Shown here: in pieces, positions 19,458-28,691 of the stretch
Layout: every line of letters begins with the position of its first letter
How positions within the stretch are numbered: position 1 is the first letter of the stretch
Source of the DNA: Microbacteriaceae bacterium
GTDB lineage: Bacteria; Actinomycetota; Actinomycetes; Actinomycetales; Microbacteriaceae
NCBI GenBank assembly: GCA_004297935.1
Contig: SCRE01000005.1
Coordinates: 124,001-188,000 of the forward strand
DNA: 64,000 nucleotides
Direction: 5' to 3'
The notes under the pieces: model-generated
What the model saw: the letters and a program-made list of their open reading frames with translations, nothing else
Database searches by the model: none
Told to the model about the DNA's origin: nothing
Position numbers and translations under genes: made by a program

Positions 19458-20144
19458 TTAGATCGGTGATGTTGGTTTATCGGAGGGGGGTCGGTTCTCG
19501 GGGGCACCGAGGTCGGCAGACAACTGAGCTGCTTCGCTGGCCACCAGCAGGCCGATGGAATCGGCACCGTCGGCCGGGAGACGGTACGCCGGGAGAACGA
19601 TGCTGAGCGCTGCGACGATACCGCCTCCGCTGCGCACCGGAGCTGCGATCGAAGTGACGTCGGATTCGACCCCGGAACTGACGATTGCGTAACCTGCTTG
19701 ACCTGTTTCGCCACGCAGTGCCGCGCCGGTGGCGCTCCCCCGGAGCGGCAGCGTCCGCCCAACCCAACTGGTGTGTCGGATCGAGTGTGTCCCTTCGGCC
19801 AGCGACAGATATACCGCCGTGTCGTTGTGTCCGAACGTGCTCAAGTATGCGGACTCCCCCGTGGCCTCCACCAGACATTCGAGATGTGGAGTCGCGAGTG
19901 AGACGATCGCTTCATGGCTGAGCGCCAGGGCTCCCAACTGCATCATTCGGCTGCCGGGGTGAAAAAGCCCGTTCTCGTCACGGCGGACCAGGCTGTTGAT
20001 CTCGAGTGTTCTCATCAGGCGGAGCGCCGTGCTCGTCGACAGTTCGGTTTCTCGGGCGGCGTCCGCAAGCGACAGGGCTCCGCGGTCACAGATCGCGACC
20101 AGTAGGTCGATAGCGCGATCAACCGTTCGTGTGCGCTCAGCCAT
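19458..20144 (-). CDS. IclR-family regulator
   Basis: AERTRTVDRAIDLLVAICDRGALSLADAARETELSTSTALRLMRTLE. Confidence 0.9.
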   Translation of the reverse strand: MAERTRTVDRAIDLLVAICDRGALSLADAARETELSTSTALRLMRTLEINSLVRRDENGLFHPGSRMMQLGALALSHEAIVSLATPHLECLVEATGESAYLSTFGHNDTAVYLSLAEGTHSIRHTSWVGRTLPLRGSATGAALRGETGQAGYAIVSSGVESDVTSIAAPVRSGGGIVAALSIVLPAYRLPADGADSIGLLVASEAAQLSADLGAPENRPPSDKPTSPI

Positions 20145-20372
20145 CCGGTACCTCCCTCGGTGCCGCAGGTGTAGGAAACTGTCAACATAGCTGTTCGTCG
20201 TGCCAGTAGGCGAAATTACAATGCCACCTGATGGGAAAGATCGTAGACCTCAGTTGCCTGCGACGGAAGACTTTGTTTCACTTCCGCCAAGCGGACGGTT
20301 CGCGGTCGGCGATCCCGTATTCCGGACAGCACTTCTCGGCGCGCCGTGCGATCAGACGACCACGCTGCTCTA

Positions 20373-21761
20373 ATGGGGAGTGTGGAGACCCTCACTGAGG
20401 AGACGATCACACGTCTCACTGAAGCATTCGGCGCGAAACTCCTTCTCGATCCGGCGCAGACGGAGCGGTATTCCCACGATAGATCCCATCACGACTGGAC
20501 AGCGGCCGATGTCGTTGTGCGCTGCACGTCGACGGAGGATGTATCCCGTGCCATGCTGATCTGCTCTGAATCGAGCACACCCGTCGTGCCGTTCGGCACT
20601 GGGACCGGTCTTGAGGGCGGCGCGAACTCGGTCCGATCGGGAGTGTGCATCGACGTGTCGGGGATGCAGAGAATCATCCGATTCGATCCGGATTCTTTAG
20701 ACGTGACCGTGGAGGCGGGTGTCAAGCGGAGCCAGTTGAACCCTGTTCTCGCCCCTCATGGACTGCACTTTCCGGTGGGTCCAGGCGTCGATGCGAGTAT
20801 CGGCGGGATGGCTGCCACGGGAGCGAGTGGAACCAACGCGGTTTTCTACGGAACCATGCGCGGCAGTGTTCTCGGATTGACCGTTGTGCTGGCGGACGGA
20901 TCGGTGATTCACACCGGCGGTCGGGCACGGAAGTCTTCGGCAGGCTATGACCTCACCCACCTGTTCATCGGCTCCGAGGGAACGCTCGGCATCATCACCG
21001 AGGTGACACTCAAGGTGTATGGAATCCCGCCGGCGGCCGCAATGGCGCTGTGCGTCTTCAACGACCTTGTCACTGCTGCGAAGGCCGTGCAGCGTGCGCT
21101 CACCGCGGGTCTCCCTCTAGCGCGCGTGGAGTTGCTCGACGAGGTCACGGTTGACTCGATCAACAGCTACTCCGGGCTTTCTCTCACGCCGTCTCCGACG
21201 CTCATCGTCGAGTTCATCGGAGGAAAGTCTGCCGTGTCGGAGCAGCTCGGGCAGATGCGCGAGATCGCGAACCAGCTTGGGGCTGAAGCGTTCACCATGG
21301 TCGACGGCGGCGATAATCGAGAGCGCATCTGGCAGGCGAGGCACAGCGCGTTGCCAGCGGCGCAGGCAATGCTACCTGGATCACGCACCTGGTCAACCGA
21401 TGTCTGCGTTCCGATTTCCCGTCTTGCGGATTGCATCGGTCAAACCCAGGCGGACCTCCGTGAATTGGCAATCCTGGCGCCGATCGTTGGACACGTCGGC
21501 GACGGCAACTTTCATCTTGCCTTCGTGCTGAACCCCGATGCGCCAGACGATGTGGCCCGAGCCCGCGTGGTCGATCGGCGGCTGATCGACCGGGCATTGG
21601 CCATGGGCGGAACCTGTACGGGCGAACACGGGGTGGGCCTCGGAAAAGTTAATGATCTGCTTCTGGAGCATCCGAGCGGCGTACCGGTCATGCGTGTGAT
21701 CAAGGGAGCGCTTGACCCGAAAAACCTCTTGAATCCCGGAAAAGTCTTAGCTCAGAGGTGA
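20373..21761 (+). CDS. FAD-linked oxidase, GlcD/D-lactate dehydrogenase-like
   Basis: VVPFGTGTGLEGGANSV, GLGKVNDLLLEHPSGVPVMRVIKGALDPKNLLNPGKVL. Confidence 0.92.
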   Translation: MGSVETLTEETITRLTEAFGAKLLLDPAQTERYSHDRSHHDWTAADVVVRCTSTEDVSRAMLICSESSTPVVPFGTGTGLEGGANSVRSGVCIDVSGMQRIIRFDPDSLDVTVEAGVKRSQLNPVLAPHGLHFPVGPGVDASIGGMAATGASGTNAVFYGTMRGSVLGLTVVLADGSVIHTGGRARKSSAGYDLTHLFIGSEGTLGIITEVTLKVYGIPPAAAMALCVFNDLVTAAKAVQRALTAGLPLARVELLDEVTVDSINSYSGLSLTPSPTLIVEFIGGKSAVSEQLGQMREIANQLGAEAFTMVDGGDNRERIWQARHSALPAAQAMLPGSRTWSTDVCVPISRLADCIGQTQADLRELAILAPIVGHVGDGNFHLAFVLNPDAPDDVARARVVDRRLIDRALAMGGTCTGEHGVGLGKVNDLLLEHPSGVPVMRVIKGALDPKNLLNPGKVLAQR

Positions 21762-21779
21762 GCGCCACGAGACGCCCTG

Positions 21780-22760
21780 TCACGCGACGCGATCCCTGAT
21801 GGCGGCCGCGGCCCTGAGCGCGGCACCCTGACCCCACGGCGATGGCTCACAGCGAAACACCTGGTAAGGCAGGCGCGCCCATTCGGGTAGCATGTCGGCG
21901 CTGACGCCGTGCGCGATTCCTGACTCGTCTACCGACCGTTCGACCGCTGCCATGGCACGATCAAGCACCGAGTCGGGCGCCTGCCAATGCTCGCGTGCAC
22001 GTGGATGAAGTGCGCCGGCGACGAAGAAGGCGGCCGTCGACGTCTCCGTCAGAGCATGGTCGTCGCCGAGTATCCCGGGCCAGTCGCCATCATCGGCCTG
22101 CGTCTGCGCCAGCGTATCCAGGACTTCCACGGCCAGCCCTGCAATCTTCTCAGCGCCGTCGATGCCGTCGATGACGTCGAGGAGGTCGAGCAATCCTAAG
22201 AGTGCCCAGCCTGCCCCGCGACTCCACGGTATTGCGTTGTTCTCATCGCGTGCGGCGTCATACCAATGTGCCCACCCGCCATCACAGCGCAGAAGATCCA
22301 TCGTCGAGATCGACATCTGCACGGCTGCGGTCAGCCGGCGCTCGTCTTCGACGAGTCGGCCGTATGCCGCAATGGCCACGGGCAGGTGGTAAAGCGCATC
22401 GATGCAGACACCGAACCGGAAGAGCGGGCGATGGGGCTCTAACAGAGGCATCCCGGATGTAAGGACCGGCAGCCGGTCGACGGCCATCATGAATCGGTCG
22501 ACGGCCTGACGTTCGACCTCGCCACGGGAAACCAGTTCGACGATCGCGCGTCCGGGAGCAAGGACGTCGTCGTCGCTGTCCGGCGCTGCCGTTGCCCAAT
22601 GCCGCACCAGCCGAACGGCTCGGTCATACGCCCCACTCTGATCGTGTTCTCCGGCGAGAAGGAGGCCATCGACAGCGATCGCGTCTCCCCAATACCAGTG
22701 GAAGAAATTCCATGCTTGCGTACGTGTTGCCAGACGGGAGAAGAGGTCGGTCGCTGTCAC
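21780..22760 (-). CDS. glycoside hydrolase family 88/105-like (unsaturated glycuronyl hydrolase-like)
   Basis: FHWYWGDAIAVDGLLLAG, PWSRGAGWALLGLLDLLD; (a/a)6-barrel style. Confidence 0.7.
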   Translation of the reverse strand: MTATDLFSRLATRTQAWNFFHWYWGDAIAVDGLLLAGEHDQSGAYDRAVRLVRHWATAAPDSDDDVLAPGRAIVELVSRGEVERQAVDRFMMAVDRLPVLTSGMPLLEPHRPLFRFGVCIDALYHLPVAIAAYGRLVEDERRLTAAVQMSISTMDLLRCDGGWAHWYDAARDENNAIPWSRGAGWALLGLLDLLDVIDGIDGAEKIAGLAVEVLDTLAQTQADDGDWPGILGDDHALTETSTAAFFVAGALHPRAREHWQAPDSVLDRAMAAVERSVDESGIAHGVSADMLPEWARLPYQVFRCEPSPWGQGAALRAAAAIRDRVA

Positions 22761-23899
22761 TGGTCGGCTCCAATCGCTGCGTCACCTGCGACCCGCCCCG
22801 ACGTGGGCGGCGATGCTTGCGATTCGATTACCTGTCGGACTGCTTCGACGAGCCCTGGCTCGCCCAAGCTGATCCGCACGCCTTCGTTGGTGAAACAGCG
22901 AACCGCGATCCGCGCTCGCGAGCAGGCCGACGCGAACTCTTCGGCGCGCTCTGCTAATGGCAACCACAGGAAATTGGCAGCGGAGTCGATCACCGGCAGA
23001 TTCGCATGACGCAGCAAAGCCGTGAGCGCCGTGCGTTGGTGGATCACGGCGTCGATCGTGCGGCGGCGGGCATCCGACTCCGCCAAGGAGACGATCGCTG
23101 CGGCGATGGCCGGCGCACTCACGGGAAACGGGGGCTGAATAGCCTTCACCTGCTTCGCTATCGCGGGATTCGCGAGCAGATAGCCAACCCGGAGGCCGGC
23201 AAGGCCGTACGACTTGGAGAAGGTTCGCAGAATCACCAGATTCGCGTGCTGCTCAAGCAGTTCTTGTGCCCGGACCGGGTCGTTGTCGATCTGCGTGTCG
23301 GCGAAATCCGCGTAGGCCTGATCGAGGATTACAATCACCCTCGGCGGTACCGAGCCGAGGAATTCGACCAGTTCAGCATGTCCCACCGTCGCGCCCGTGG
23401 GGTTGTTCGGGGCGCAGACGATTATCGCTACCGTATGGTCTGTGACTGCTGCAGCCATAGCAGGCAGGTCGTGCGTGCCGTCGGAGCTGTTCGCAACCGG
23501 TACCGCTGCGCCTCCGGCTGCGACGATCGTAATCGGATACGCCTCGTAGCTGCGCCAGGCGTGCACCACCTCATCACCTCGGTTGATGTATGCCAGCAGC
23601 AGGTAGGTGAGCAGGGATAGTGAGCCGTCACCGACCGCGACCCAGCCCGGCGTTACATCATTGGCGTCGGCGACCGCGTCGATGAGGTCGTCGGCGTGCA
23701 GCGTCGGGTAGCGATTGCCGTTCTTCACAGCGGTAACAGCTGCGTCGACGACCGATTCCGGCGGCGGCCACGGGGCTTCGTTCGACGACGAGCGGTAATC
23801 AGGTGCTACTTCACCTGCGAACGCACGGCTGTACGGCTGTAGTGCTTGGATCGCGGCCCGGGCTCGTGGGTGATCAGACGTCGAGGAAACGGCATGCAT
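22757..23899 (-). CDS. HisC-like pyridoxal-phosphate aminotransferase
   Basis: SNEAPWPPPESVVDA, ICAPNNPTGATVGHAELVEF, ILRTFSKSYGLAGLRVGYLLA. Confidence 0.88.
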   Translation of the reverse strand: MHAVSSTSDHPRARAAIQALQPYSRAFAGEVAPDYRSSSNEAPWPPPESVVDAAVTAVKNGNRYPTLHADDLIDAVADANDVTPGWVAVGDGSLSLLTYLLLAYINRGDEVVHAWRSYEAYPITIVAAGGAAVPVANSSDGTHDLPAMAAAVTDHTVAIIVCAPNNPTGATVGHAELVEFLGSVPPRVIVILDQAYADFADTQIDNDPVRAQELLEQHANLVILRTFSKSYGLAGLRVGYLLANPAIAKQVKAIQPPFPVSAPAIAAAIVSLAESDARRRTIDAVIHQRTALTALLRHANLPVIDSAANFLWLPLAERAEEFASACSRARIAVRCFTNEGVRISLGEPGLVEAVRQVIESQASPPTSGRVAGDAAIGADQ

Positions 23900-23980
23900 G
23901 CGGGCATTCTCTCTCGGCGGTACCGGATGGAATAGGTGCCTATGGCGGCATGTGTCCGGGATGACGGACGGATGCCGCGC

Positions 23981-25525
23981 TTACAGGTCCGCGAACGCGT
24001 CATACGGATGCTCGACGGCATCCGCAATCATCCGTAGGAAGCCGGCGGCCGTTCCGCCGTCGCACACCCGGTGGTCGAACACGAGCGAAAGCTGCACGAT
24101 CGTGCGCGGCAGGATCTGGCCGTCGATGATCCACGGGCGCTCGAGCATCCGCCCGATGCCGAGGATCGCGACCTCCGGATGGTTGATGATCGCGGCACTG
24201 CCGTCGACGCCGAGGGTGCCGTAGTTGTTGATCGTGAACGTCGAGCCCGTGAGCTCCGCCGCGCTCGCGGTTCCGTAGCGTGCCGCGCTCGTGAGCCGCG
24301 CGAGTTCGGCGTCGAGTTCGCGCAGGCTGAGTGTATTCGCTGCGCGGATGACCGGCACGACGAGCCCGCGCGGGGTGTCGGCTGCGACGCCGAGGTTGAC
24401 GCCGTCGAACTCGATCAGGCTCGCGGCATCCGGCGACAAACGGGCGGCGAGCATCGGGTAGCGGGCGAGCGCCGTCAGTGTGAACCGGGCGATCAACGCC
24501 ACGATCGACGGATGCCTCTCCCCGATCCGGATGCGCCGCCGCAACTCCCGCAGTTCGGTCGCGTCGACGTCGACCCAGACAGTCGCCTCGGGGATTTCGC
24601 TGCGGCTGCGCGTCATGTTCGCCGCAACCGTGCGGCGGAACAGGCTGAGTTGAGTTGTGGTCCGGATCGTGAGGCCGGTGCGTGAGTCGACGTCGGCGGG
24701 GGTGTCCGGGACGGGTGCTGTGGTGCCGGTGAGCGTGCCCGCCGACGCCTGCTCGACCGGTGCAGCCTCGACGTCGTGCCGCGTGATGACGCCGGCGGGG
24801 CCGGAGGGGTGCACAGTCGCGAGATCGACGCCTCGCACTCGGGCGAGTTGGCGCACGACCGGGGAACTGACCGCGATGGGTCCGGTGCGTCGCGCGTCGG
24901 TGTCGTCACCGGTGGTCGAGCCGCGACCTGAGGAGGCCGCCTGAGGCCGTCTGGAAGGATCGCGAGGCACGAGCGTATTGCCATCGTTGGTCGAGTAGCG
25001 AGGCACGAGCGTATCGAGACCCGTGCCTGAGATCTCTTGGTCTCGGATCTCTTGGTCTCGATACGCTTCGCTACTCGACCACCGCGGCCCGCCGGCGTTC
25101 GCCACGCGACGGCGACGGCGCGCGCTGTGCGCGGTCTCGGTCGTGCCGTAGCCGACGAGCACGTTGCCCGAGCCCTCCGCTTGTTGATTGGGGAGGCCGC
25201 CCGCGGCCGTCTCGAAATCGCCGTCATGCGCGTCTGCGTCGACACCGACGGCAGCGACCGGCACCTCCGCCGCTTCGGCAACCGGCTCTTCCGCAACTGA
25301 AACAAGCGGCTCACCGACGGTGAGCGCTTCGCCCTCCGTGCCGTGCAGCGTCTCGACGACGCCTGCGAACGGGCTCGGCACTTCGACGACGGACTTGGCC
25401 GTCTCCACCTCGGCGATCGGCTGATCGACCGCAATCGTGTCGCCGACAGCGACGAGCCAGCGCACCAACTCGGCCTCGGACAGTCCCTCGCCGAGGTCCG
25501 GCAGTGTGAAGACGCGTGTGGTCAT
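23981..25525 (-). CDS. 2-oxoacid dehydrogenase E2 (lipoamide acyltransferase), branched-chain type likely
   Basis: DLGEGLSEAELVRWLVAVGD lipoyl domain; SPVVRQLARVRGVDLATVHPSGPAGVITRHDV PSBD; VFDHRVCDGGTAAGFL catalytic motif. Confidence 0.95.
   Translation of the reverse strand: MTTRVFTLPDLGEGLSEAELVRWLVAVGDTIAVDQPIAEVETAKSVVEVPSPFAGVVETLHGTEGEALTVGEPLVSVAEEPVAEAAEVPVAAVGVDADAHDGDFETAAGGLPNQQAEGSGNVLVGYGTTETAHSARRRRRVANAGGPRWSSSEAYRDQEIRDQEISGTGLDTLVPRYSTNDGNTLVPRDPSRRPQAASSGRGSTTGDDTDARRTGPIAVSSPVVRQLARVRGVDLATVHPSGPAGVITRHDVEAAPVEQASAGTLTGTTAPVPDTPADVDSRTGLTIRTTTQLSLFRRTVAANMTRSRSEIPEATVWVDVDATELRELRRRIRIGERHPSIVALIARFTLTALARYPMLAARLSPDAASLIEFDGVNLGVAADTPRGLVVPVIRAANTLSLRELDAELARLTSAARYGTASAAELTGSTFTINNYGTLGVDGSAAIINHPEVAILGIGRMLERPWIIDGQILPRTIVQLSLVFDHRVCDGGTAAGFLRMIADAVEHPYDAFADL
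24986..25083. repeat. palindromic repeat family A, copy 5 (inside the E2 gene linker)
   Basis: gttggtcgagtagcgaggcacgagcgtatcgagacc ... ggtctcgatacgcttcgctactcgaccacc within the E2 reading frame. Confidence 0.88.
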
Positions 25526-26580
25526 CGTGCGTCATCCCCGCGCTCGTCGCCACCGCGCCTGTCAAACCACTGCAACTCGTCGACCGTGTCGAGCACACGG
25601 TCGACGCCCGGCAGGTAGAACTTCTCCAGCTTCGGCGGCGGAAACGGGATGTCGAACCCGGTCACCCGGCGCACGGGTGCCGAGAGGTAATGGAAGCAGC
25701 GCTCTGTCACCCGTGCAACGATCTCGGATGCGACGCTCGCGAACCCGGGCGCCTCGGCGACCACGACCGCGCGCCCTGTCGAGCGCACCGCCGCGCAGAC
25801 CAGCTCGTCGTCGAACGGCGTGATCGTGCGGATGTCGATCACCTGCAGGCTGCACCCTTCGGCAGCGGCGGCCTCGGCCGCGGCCAGTGCGACAGGAACG
25901 GACGGTCCATATGCGATCAGCGTCGCATCCGTCCCCTCCCGCGCGATGCGGGCGCGTCCGATCGACGGCAGCGGGGCCGCGACGTCGACCTCGCCGCTTG
26001 TCCAATACAGCTTCTTCGGCTCGAGAAAGACGACCGGATCGGGCGAGGCGATCGCGGCGCGGAGCAGGCCATAGGCATCCTGCGGGTTCGACGGCGACAC
26101 GACGGTGAGCCCCGGCGTGTGCGCGTAGTACGCTTCGGACGAGTCCGAGTGGTGCTCGACCCCGCCGATTCCGCCGCCATACGGAATGCGGATGACCATC
26201 GGCAGCCGCACGGCCCCGCGTGTGCGGTTGCCCATCTTCGCGACATGATCGACGATCTGCTCGAACGCCGGATACGCAAAGGCGTCGAATTGCATCTCGA
26301 CAACAGGGCGCAGCCCGTTCATCGCCATGCCGACTGCCGTGCCGACGATGCCGGCCTCCGCCAGCGGCGTGTCGAAGCAACGCGTCTCGCCGAACCGGGC
26401 GGTCAGCCCGTCGGTGATGCGGAACACGCCGCCGAGCGTGCCGACGTCCTCGCCGAAGACCAGCACGGAGGCGTCCGTCTCCAACGCGTCCGCCAACGCT
26501 CGGTTCAGCGCCTGCGCCATCGTCATCGTGGGCAGCCGCGTCGTCTCCGCTGTGCGGTCGGTGTCATGAAGCAGTGTCAT
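25522..26580 (-). CDS. 2-oxoacid dehydrogenase E1 beta
   Basis: TMAQALNRALADALETDASVLVFGEDVGTLGGVFRITDGL. Confidence 0.95.
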   Translation of the reverse strand: MTLLHDTDRTAETTRLPTMTMAQALNRALADALETDASVLVFGEDVGTLGGVFRITDGLTARFGETRCFDTPLAEAGIVGTAVGMAMNGLRPVVEMQFDAFAYPAFEQIVDHVAKMGNRTRGAVRLPMVIRIPYGGGIGGVEHHSDSSEAYYAHTPGLTVVSPSNPQDAYGLLRAAIASPDPVVFLEPKKLYWTSGEVDVAAPLPSIGRARIAREGTDATLIAYGPSVPVALAAAEAAAAEGCSLQVIDIRTITPFDDELVCAAVRSTGRAVVVAEAPGFASVASEIVARVTERCFHYLSAPVRRVTGFDIPFPPPKLEKFYLPGVDRVLDTVDELQWFDRRGGDERGDDAR

Positions 26581-27944
26581 GCCGGATCGCCTCCAATCGG
26601 GGCCCTGTGTTGTTCACGCCGGTCGTGTGCAGGTTCGTCTCGTTGCGGTTCGTCTCCGTGCTGTTCGTCTTCGGCGAGCGCGTCGCGCTCCAGTTCGTCG
26701 GCGAGCATCGCCGCCTGTTCGTTCAGTTGCGGCGTGCGGCTCGCGTAGACGAAATCGAACAGGTCGGAGACGCGCGGCTCGCTCTCGGCGTTCATCGCGT
26801 CGCGCAGGATCGTGGCCACTCGTTCGGCCTGGGCGTGCATTGCGGCGTCGTCGCCGTCGCTCAGCGCGCCGATACTGCCGAGGTAGCTGCGCATCCGGAT
26901 GAGCGGGTCGCGTTCGCGCCAGGGTGCGACCTCGTCGTCGCTGCGATAGCGGGTGGCGTCATCGGCGTTGGTGTGGGACTCGATGCGATACGTGACGGCC
27001 TCGATCAGCGTCGGGCCGCCGTCTGTGCGGGCGGAGGCGACGGCGTCCGTCAGCACGGCGAGCATCGCGGCGAGATCGTTGCCGTCCACGCGCCGGCCGG
27101 GCATGCCGTAGCCGATGGCCTTGTGGGCGAGCGAGGGGGCCGCGGTCTGCCGGGAGAGCGGCACCGAGATGGCGTAGCCGTTGTTCTGCACGAGGAACAC
27201 GACCGGCAGGTGGAAGACCGCGGCGAAGTTGAGCGCCTCGTGAAAGTCGCCCTCGCTGGTGGCGCCGTCACCGCACATCGCCAGAACGACGGTGTCCTCT
27301 CCGCGCAGTTTTGCAGCGTGCGCGAAGCCGACGGCGTGCAACAACTGGGTCGCCAGCGGCGTCGACTGTGTCGCGACGTTGTGCCGGTGGGGGTCGTAAC
27401 CGCCGTGCCAGTCACCGCGCAGCAGCACGAACGCCTCGACAGGGTCGACGCCGCGCGCCAGCACGGCCACGGTGTCACGATAGGTCGGAAACAGCCAGTC
27501 TGTGTCGGCCAGCGAGAGCGCTGCGGCGACCTCGCAGGCCTCTTGGCCGTGCGACGACGGGTACACCGCGAGCCGCCCCTGGCGCACCAGCGCGCTGGCC
27601 TGGTCGTTGACACGGCGGCCGATCACGAGTTGCCGGTAGCCCTCGACCAGGCGCTCGGTGTCGGGCATCGCATACGGTGCGCCCGTCGGGGGCACGTCGA
27701 TACGTGACCCGTCGATACGTGACGCGTCGGTACTGGGCGCGTCGGTGCTGGGCGCATCGGTATGCGGCGCATCGATACGGGGCGCGTCTGCACGCGGCCG
27801 GTTGACGCGGGCTCTGCCGTGCTGGTCGATCAACTGCACTGGTTCCAGGTGGGGAAGCAGTGCAACATCGGTGCGAGGACTGTCCGATTGTGTCGGAACC
27901 GAGTCAGGCATCCGTTCTCCTTCGAAAGACGTCTCTCCCTTCAA
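26577..27944 (-). CDS. 2-oxoacid dehydrogenase E1 alpha
   Basis: LSLADTDWLFPTYRDTVAVLARG, MCGDGATSEGDFHEALNFAAVFHLPVVFLVQNNGYAIS. Confidence 0.95.
   Translation of the reverse strand: MKGETSFEGERMPDSVPTQSDSPRTDVALLPHLEPVQLIDQHGRARVNRPRADAPRIDAPHTDAPSTDAPSTDASRIDGSRIDVPPTGAPYAMPDTERLVEGYRQLVIGRRVNDQASALVRQGRLAVYPSSHGQEACEVAAALSLADTDWLFPTYRDTVAVLARGVDPVEAFVLLRGDWHGGYDPHRHNVATQSTPLATQLLHAVGFAHAAKLRGEDTVVLAMCGDGATSEGDFHEALNFAAVFHLPVVFLVQNNGYAISVPLSRQTAAPSLAHKAIGYGMPGRRVDGNDLAAMLAVLTDAVASARTDGGPTLIEAVTYRIESHTNADDATRYRSDDEVAPWRERDPLIRMRSYLGSIGALSDGDDAAMHAQAERVATILRDAMNAESEPRVSDLFDFVYASRTPQLNEQAAMLADELERDALAEDEQHGDEPQRDEPAHDRREQHRAPIGGDPA
27695..27800. repeat. degenerate 15-bp tandem repeat x7 in E1 alpha N-terminal tail (xxDAP units)
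   Basis: gtcgatacgtgaccc/gtcgatacgtgacgc/gtcggtactgggcgc/gtcggtgctgggcgc/atcggtatgcggcgc/atcgatacggggcgc/... Confidence 0.85.
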
Positions 27945-28017
27945 GGATGACTTCCCATGGTTGATGTCGCCAGCTCACTCGATATTGCTAGACATTACGG
28001 CCCCTGCATGAGTTCAA

Positions 28018-28509
28018 GTGGCAGAATGTCCATTGAGTGCTGATTTCGTGCGGGAGGGTTTGGACGCAGTGCCAGAGCCGTTGGACGAGGTGGATCTGCG
28101 CATCGTGACGCAGTTGCGACGCGACGGGCGGGCATCCATCAGCGCGGTGGCGCAGGCCGCGCATATTTCGCGTGCGAATGCCTACGCGCGGGTGGCGAAA
28201 CTGGTGGATGCCGGTGTTATCACCGGATTCACCGCGAAAGTTGACCCGGTGCGGATCGGTAAGGGATCCTCCGCATACGTGACGATGCGGGTAGACCAGG
28301 CGAACTGGCATGAGTTGCGCGATCAGCTGATCGCGATCCCGGAGGTCGAACACGTGGCGTTGGTCGGAGGCGACTTCGACGTGCTGCTGCTCGTGCGAGC
28401 GCGTGACAACGAAGACCTGCGCCGTGTTGTTCTGGAGGAGTTGCAGTCGATCCCTGCGATTCGCGACACCAAGACCGCACTCATCTTCGAGGACCACGAC
28501 ACCCGGTGA
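28018..28509 (+). CDS. Lrp/AsnC-family regulator (BkdR-like by divergent position)
   Basis: PLDEVDLRIVTQLRRDGRASISAVAQAAHISRANAYARVAKLVDAGVITGFTA; start possibly at 28069. Confidence 0.92.
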   Translation: MAECPLSADFVREGLDAVPEPLDEVDLRIVTQLRRDGRASISAVAQAAHISRANAYARVAKLVDAGVITGFTAKVDPVRIGKGSSAYVTMRVDQANWHELRDQLIAIPEVEHVALVGGDFDVLLLVRARDNEDLRRVVLEELQSIPAIRDTKTALIFEDHDTR

Positions 28510-28560
28510 TCCGCATTGACAGGCCATCGCCCCGTGATGCTTTCGCGCTGGACCGGAAGT

Positions 28561-28614
28561 TTCACGCAAGCGAAGACCGGACGTTCGCGTGATTTTCGTC
28601 CGGTCTTGCGTGAA
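28561..28614. repeat. palindromic repeat family B-like, copy 2
   Basis: ttcacgcaag(cgaag)accggacg ... cgtccggtcttgcgtgaa. Confidence 0.8.
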
Positions 28615-28627
28615 GGGCAAGCGACCG

Positions 28628-28644
28628 AAGTCCGCACCTCAGCG
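28628..28644. repeat. left flanking direct repeat of MNT/HEPN cassette
   Basis: aagtccgcacctcagcg; matches aagtccgtacctcaacg at 29635..29651 (15/17). Confidence 0.75.
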
Positions 28645-28664
28645 AGGAAGTGCGGGTCCGCGCC

Positions 28665-28684
28665 TGATACCGTGCACGGTATCA
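28665..28684. promoter_or_regulatory. perfect 20-bp palindrome TGATACCGTGCACGGTATCA overlapping a -10-like TATCAT
   Basis: Sequence equals its own reverse complement; ATG of the MNT-HTH gene follows at 28692. Confidence 0.8.
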
Positions 28685-28691
28685 TTGAGGT

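Noticed and set aside
20281-20345. Third copy of the GTCYG-N6-CGGAC hut operator (tattccggacag) upstream of the FAD oxidase
   Set aside because: Only one half-site matches; the second half is not palindromic at the required spacing.
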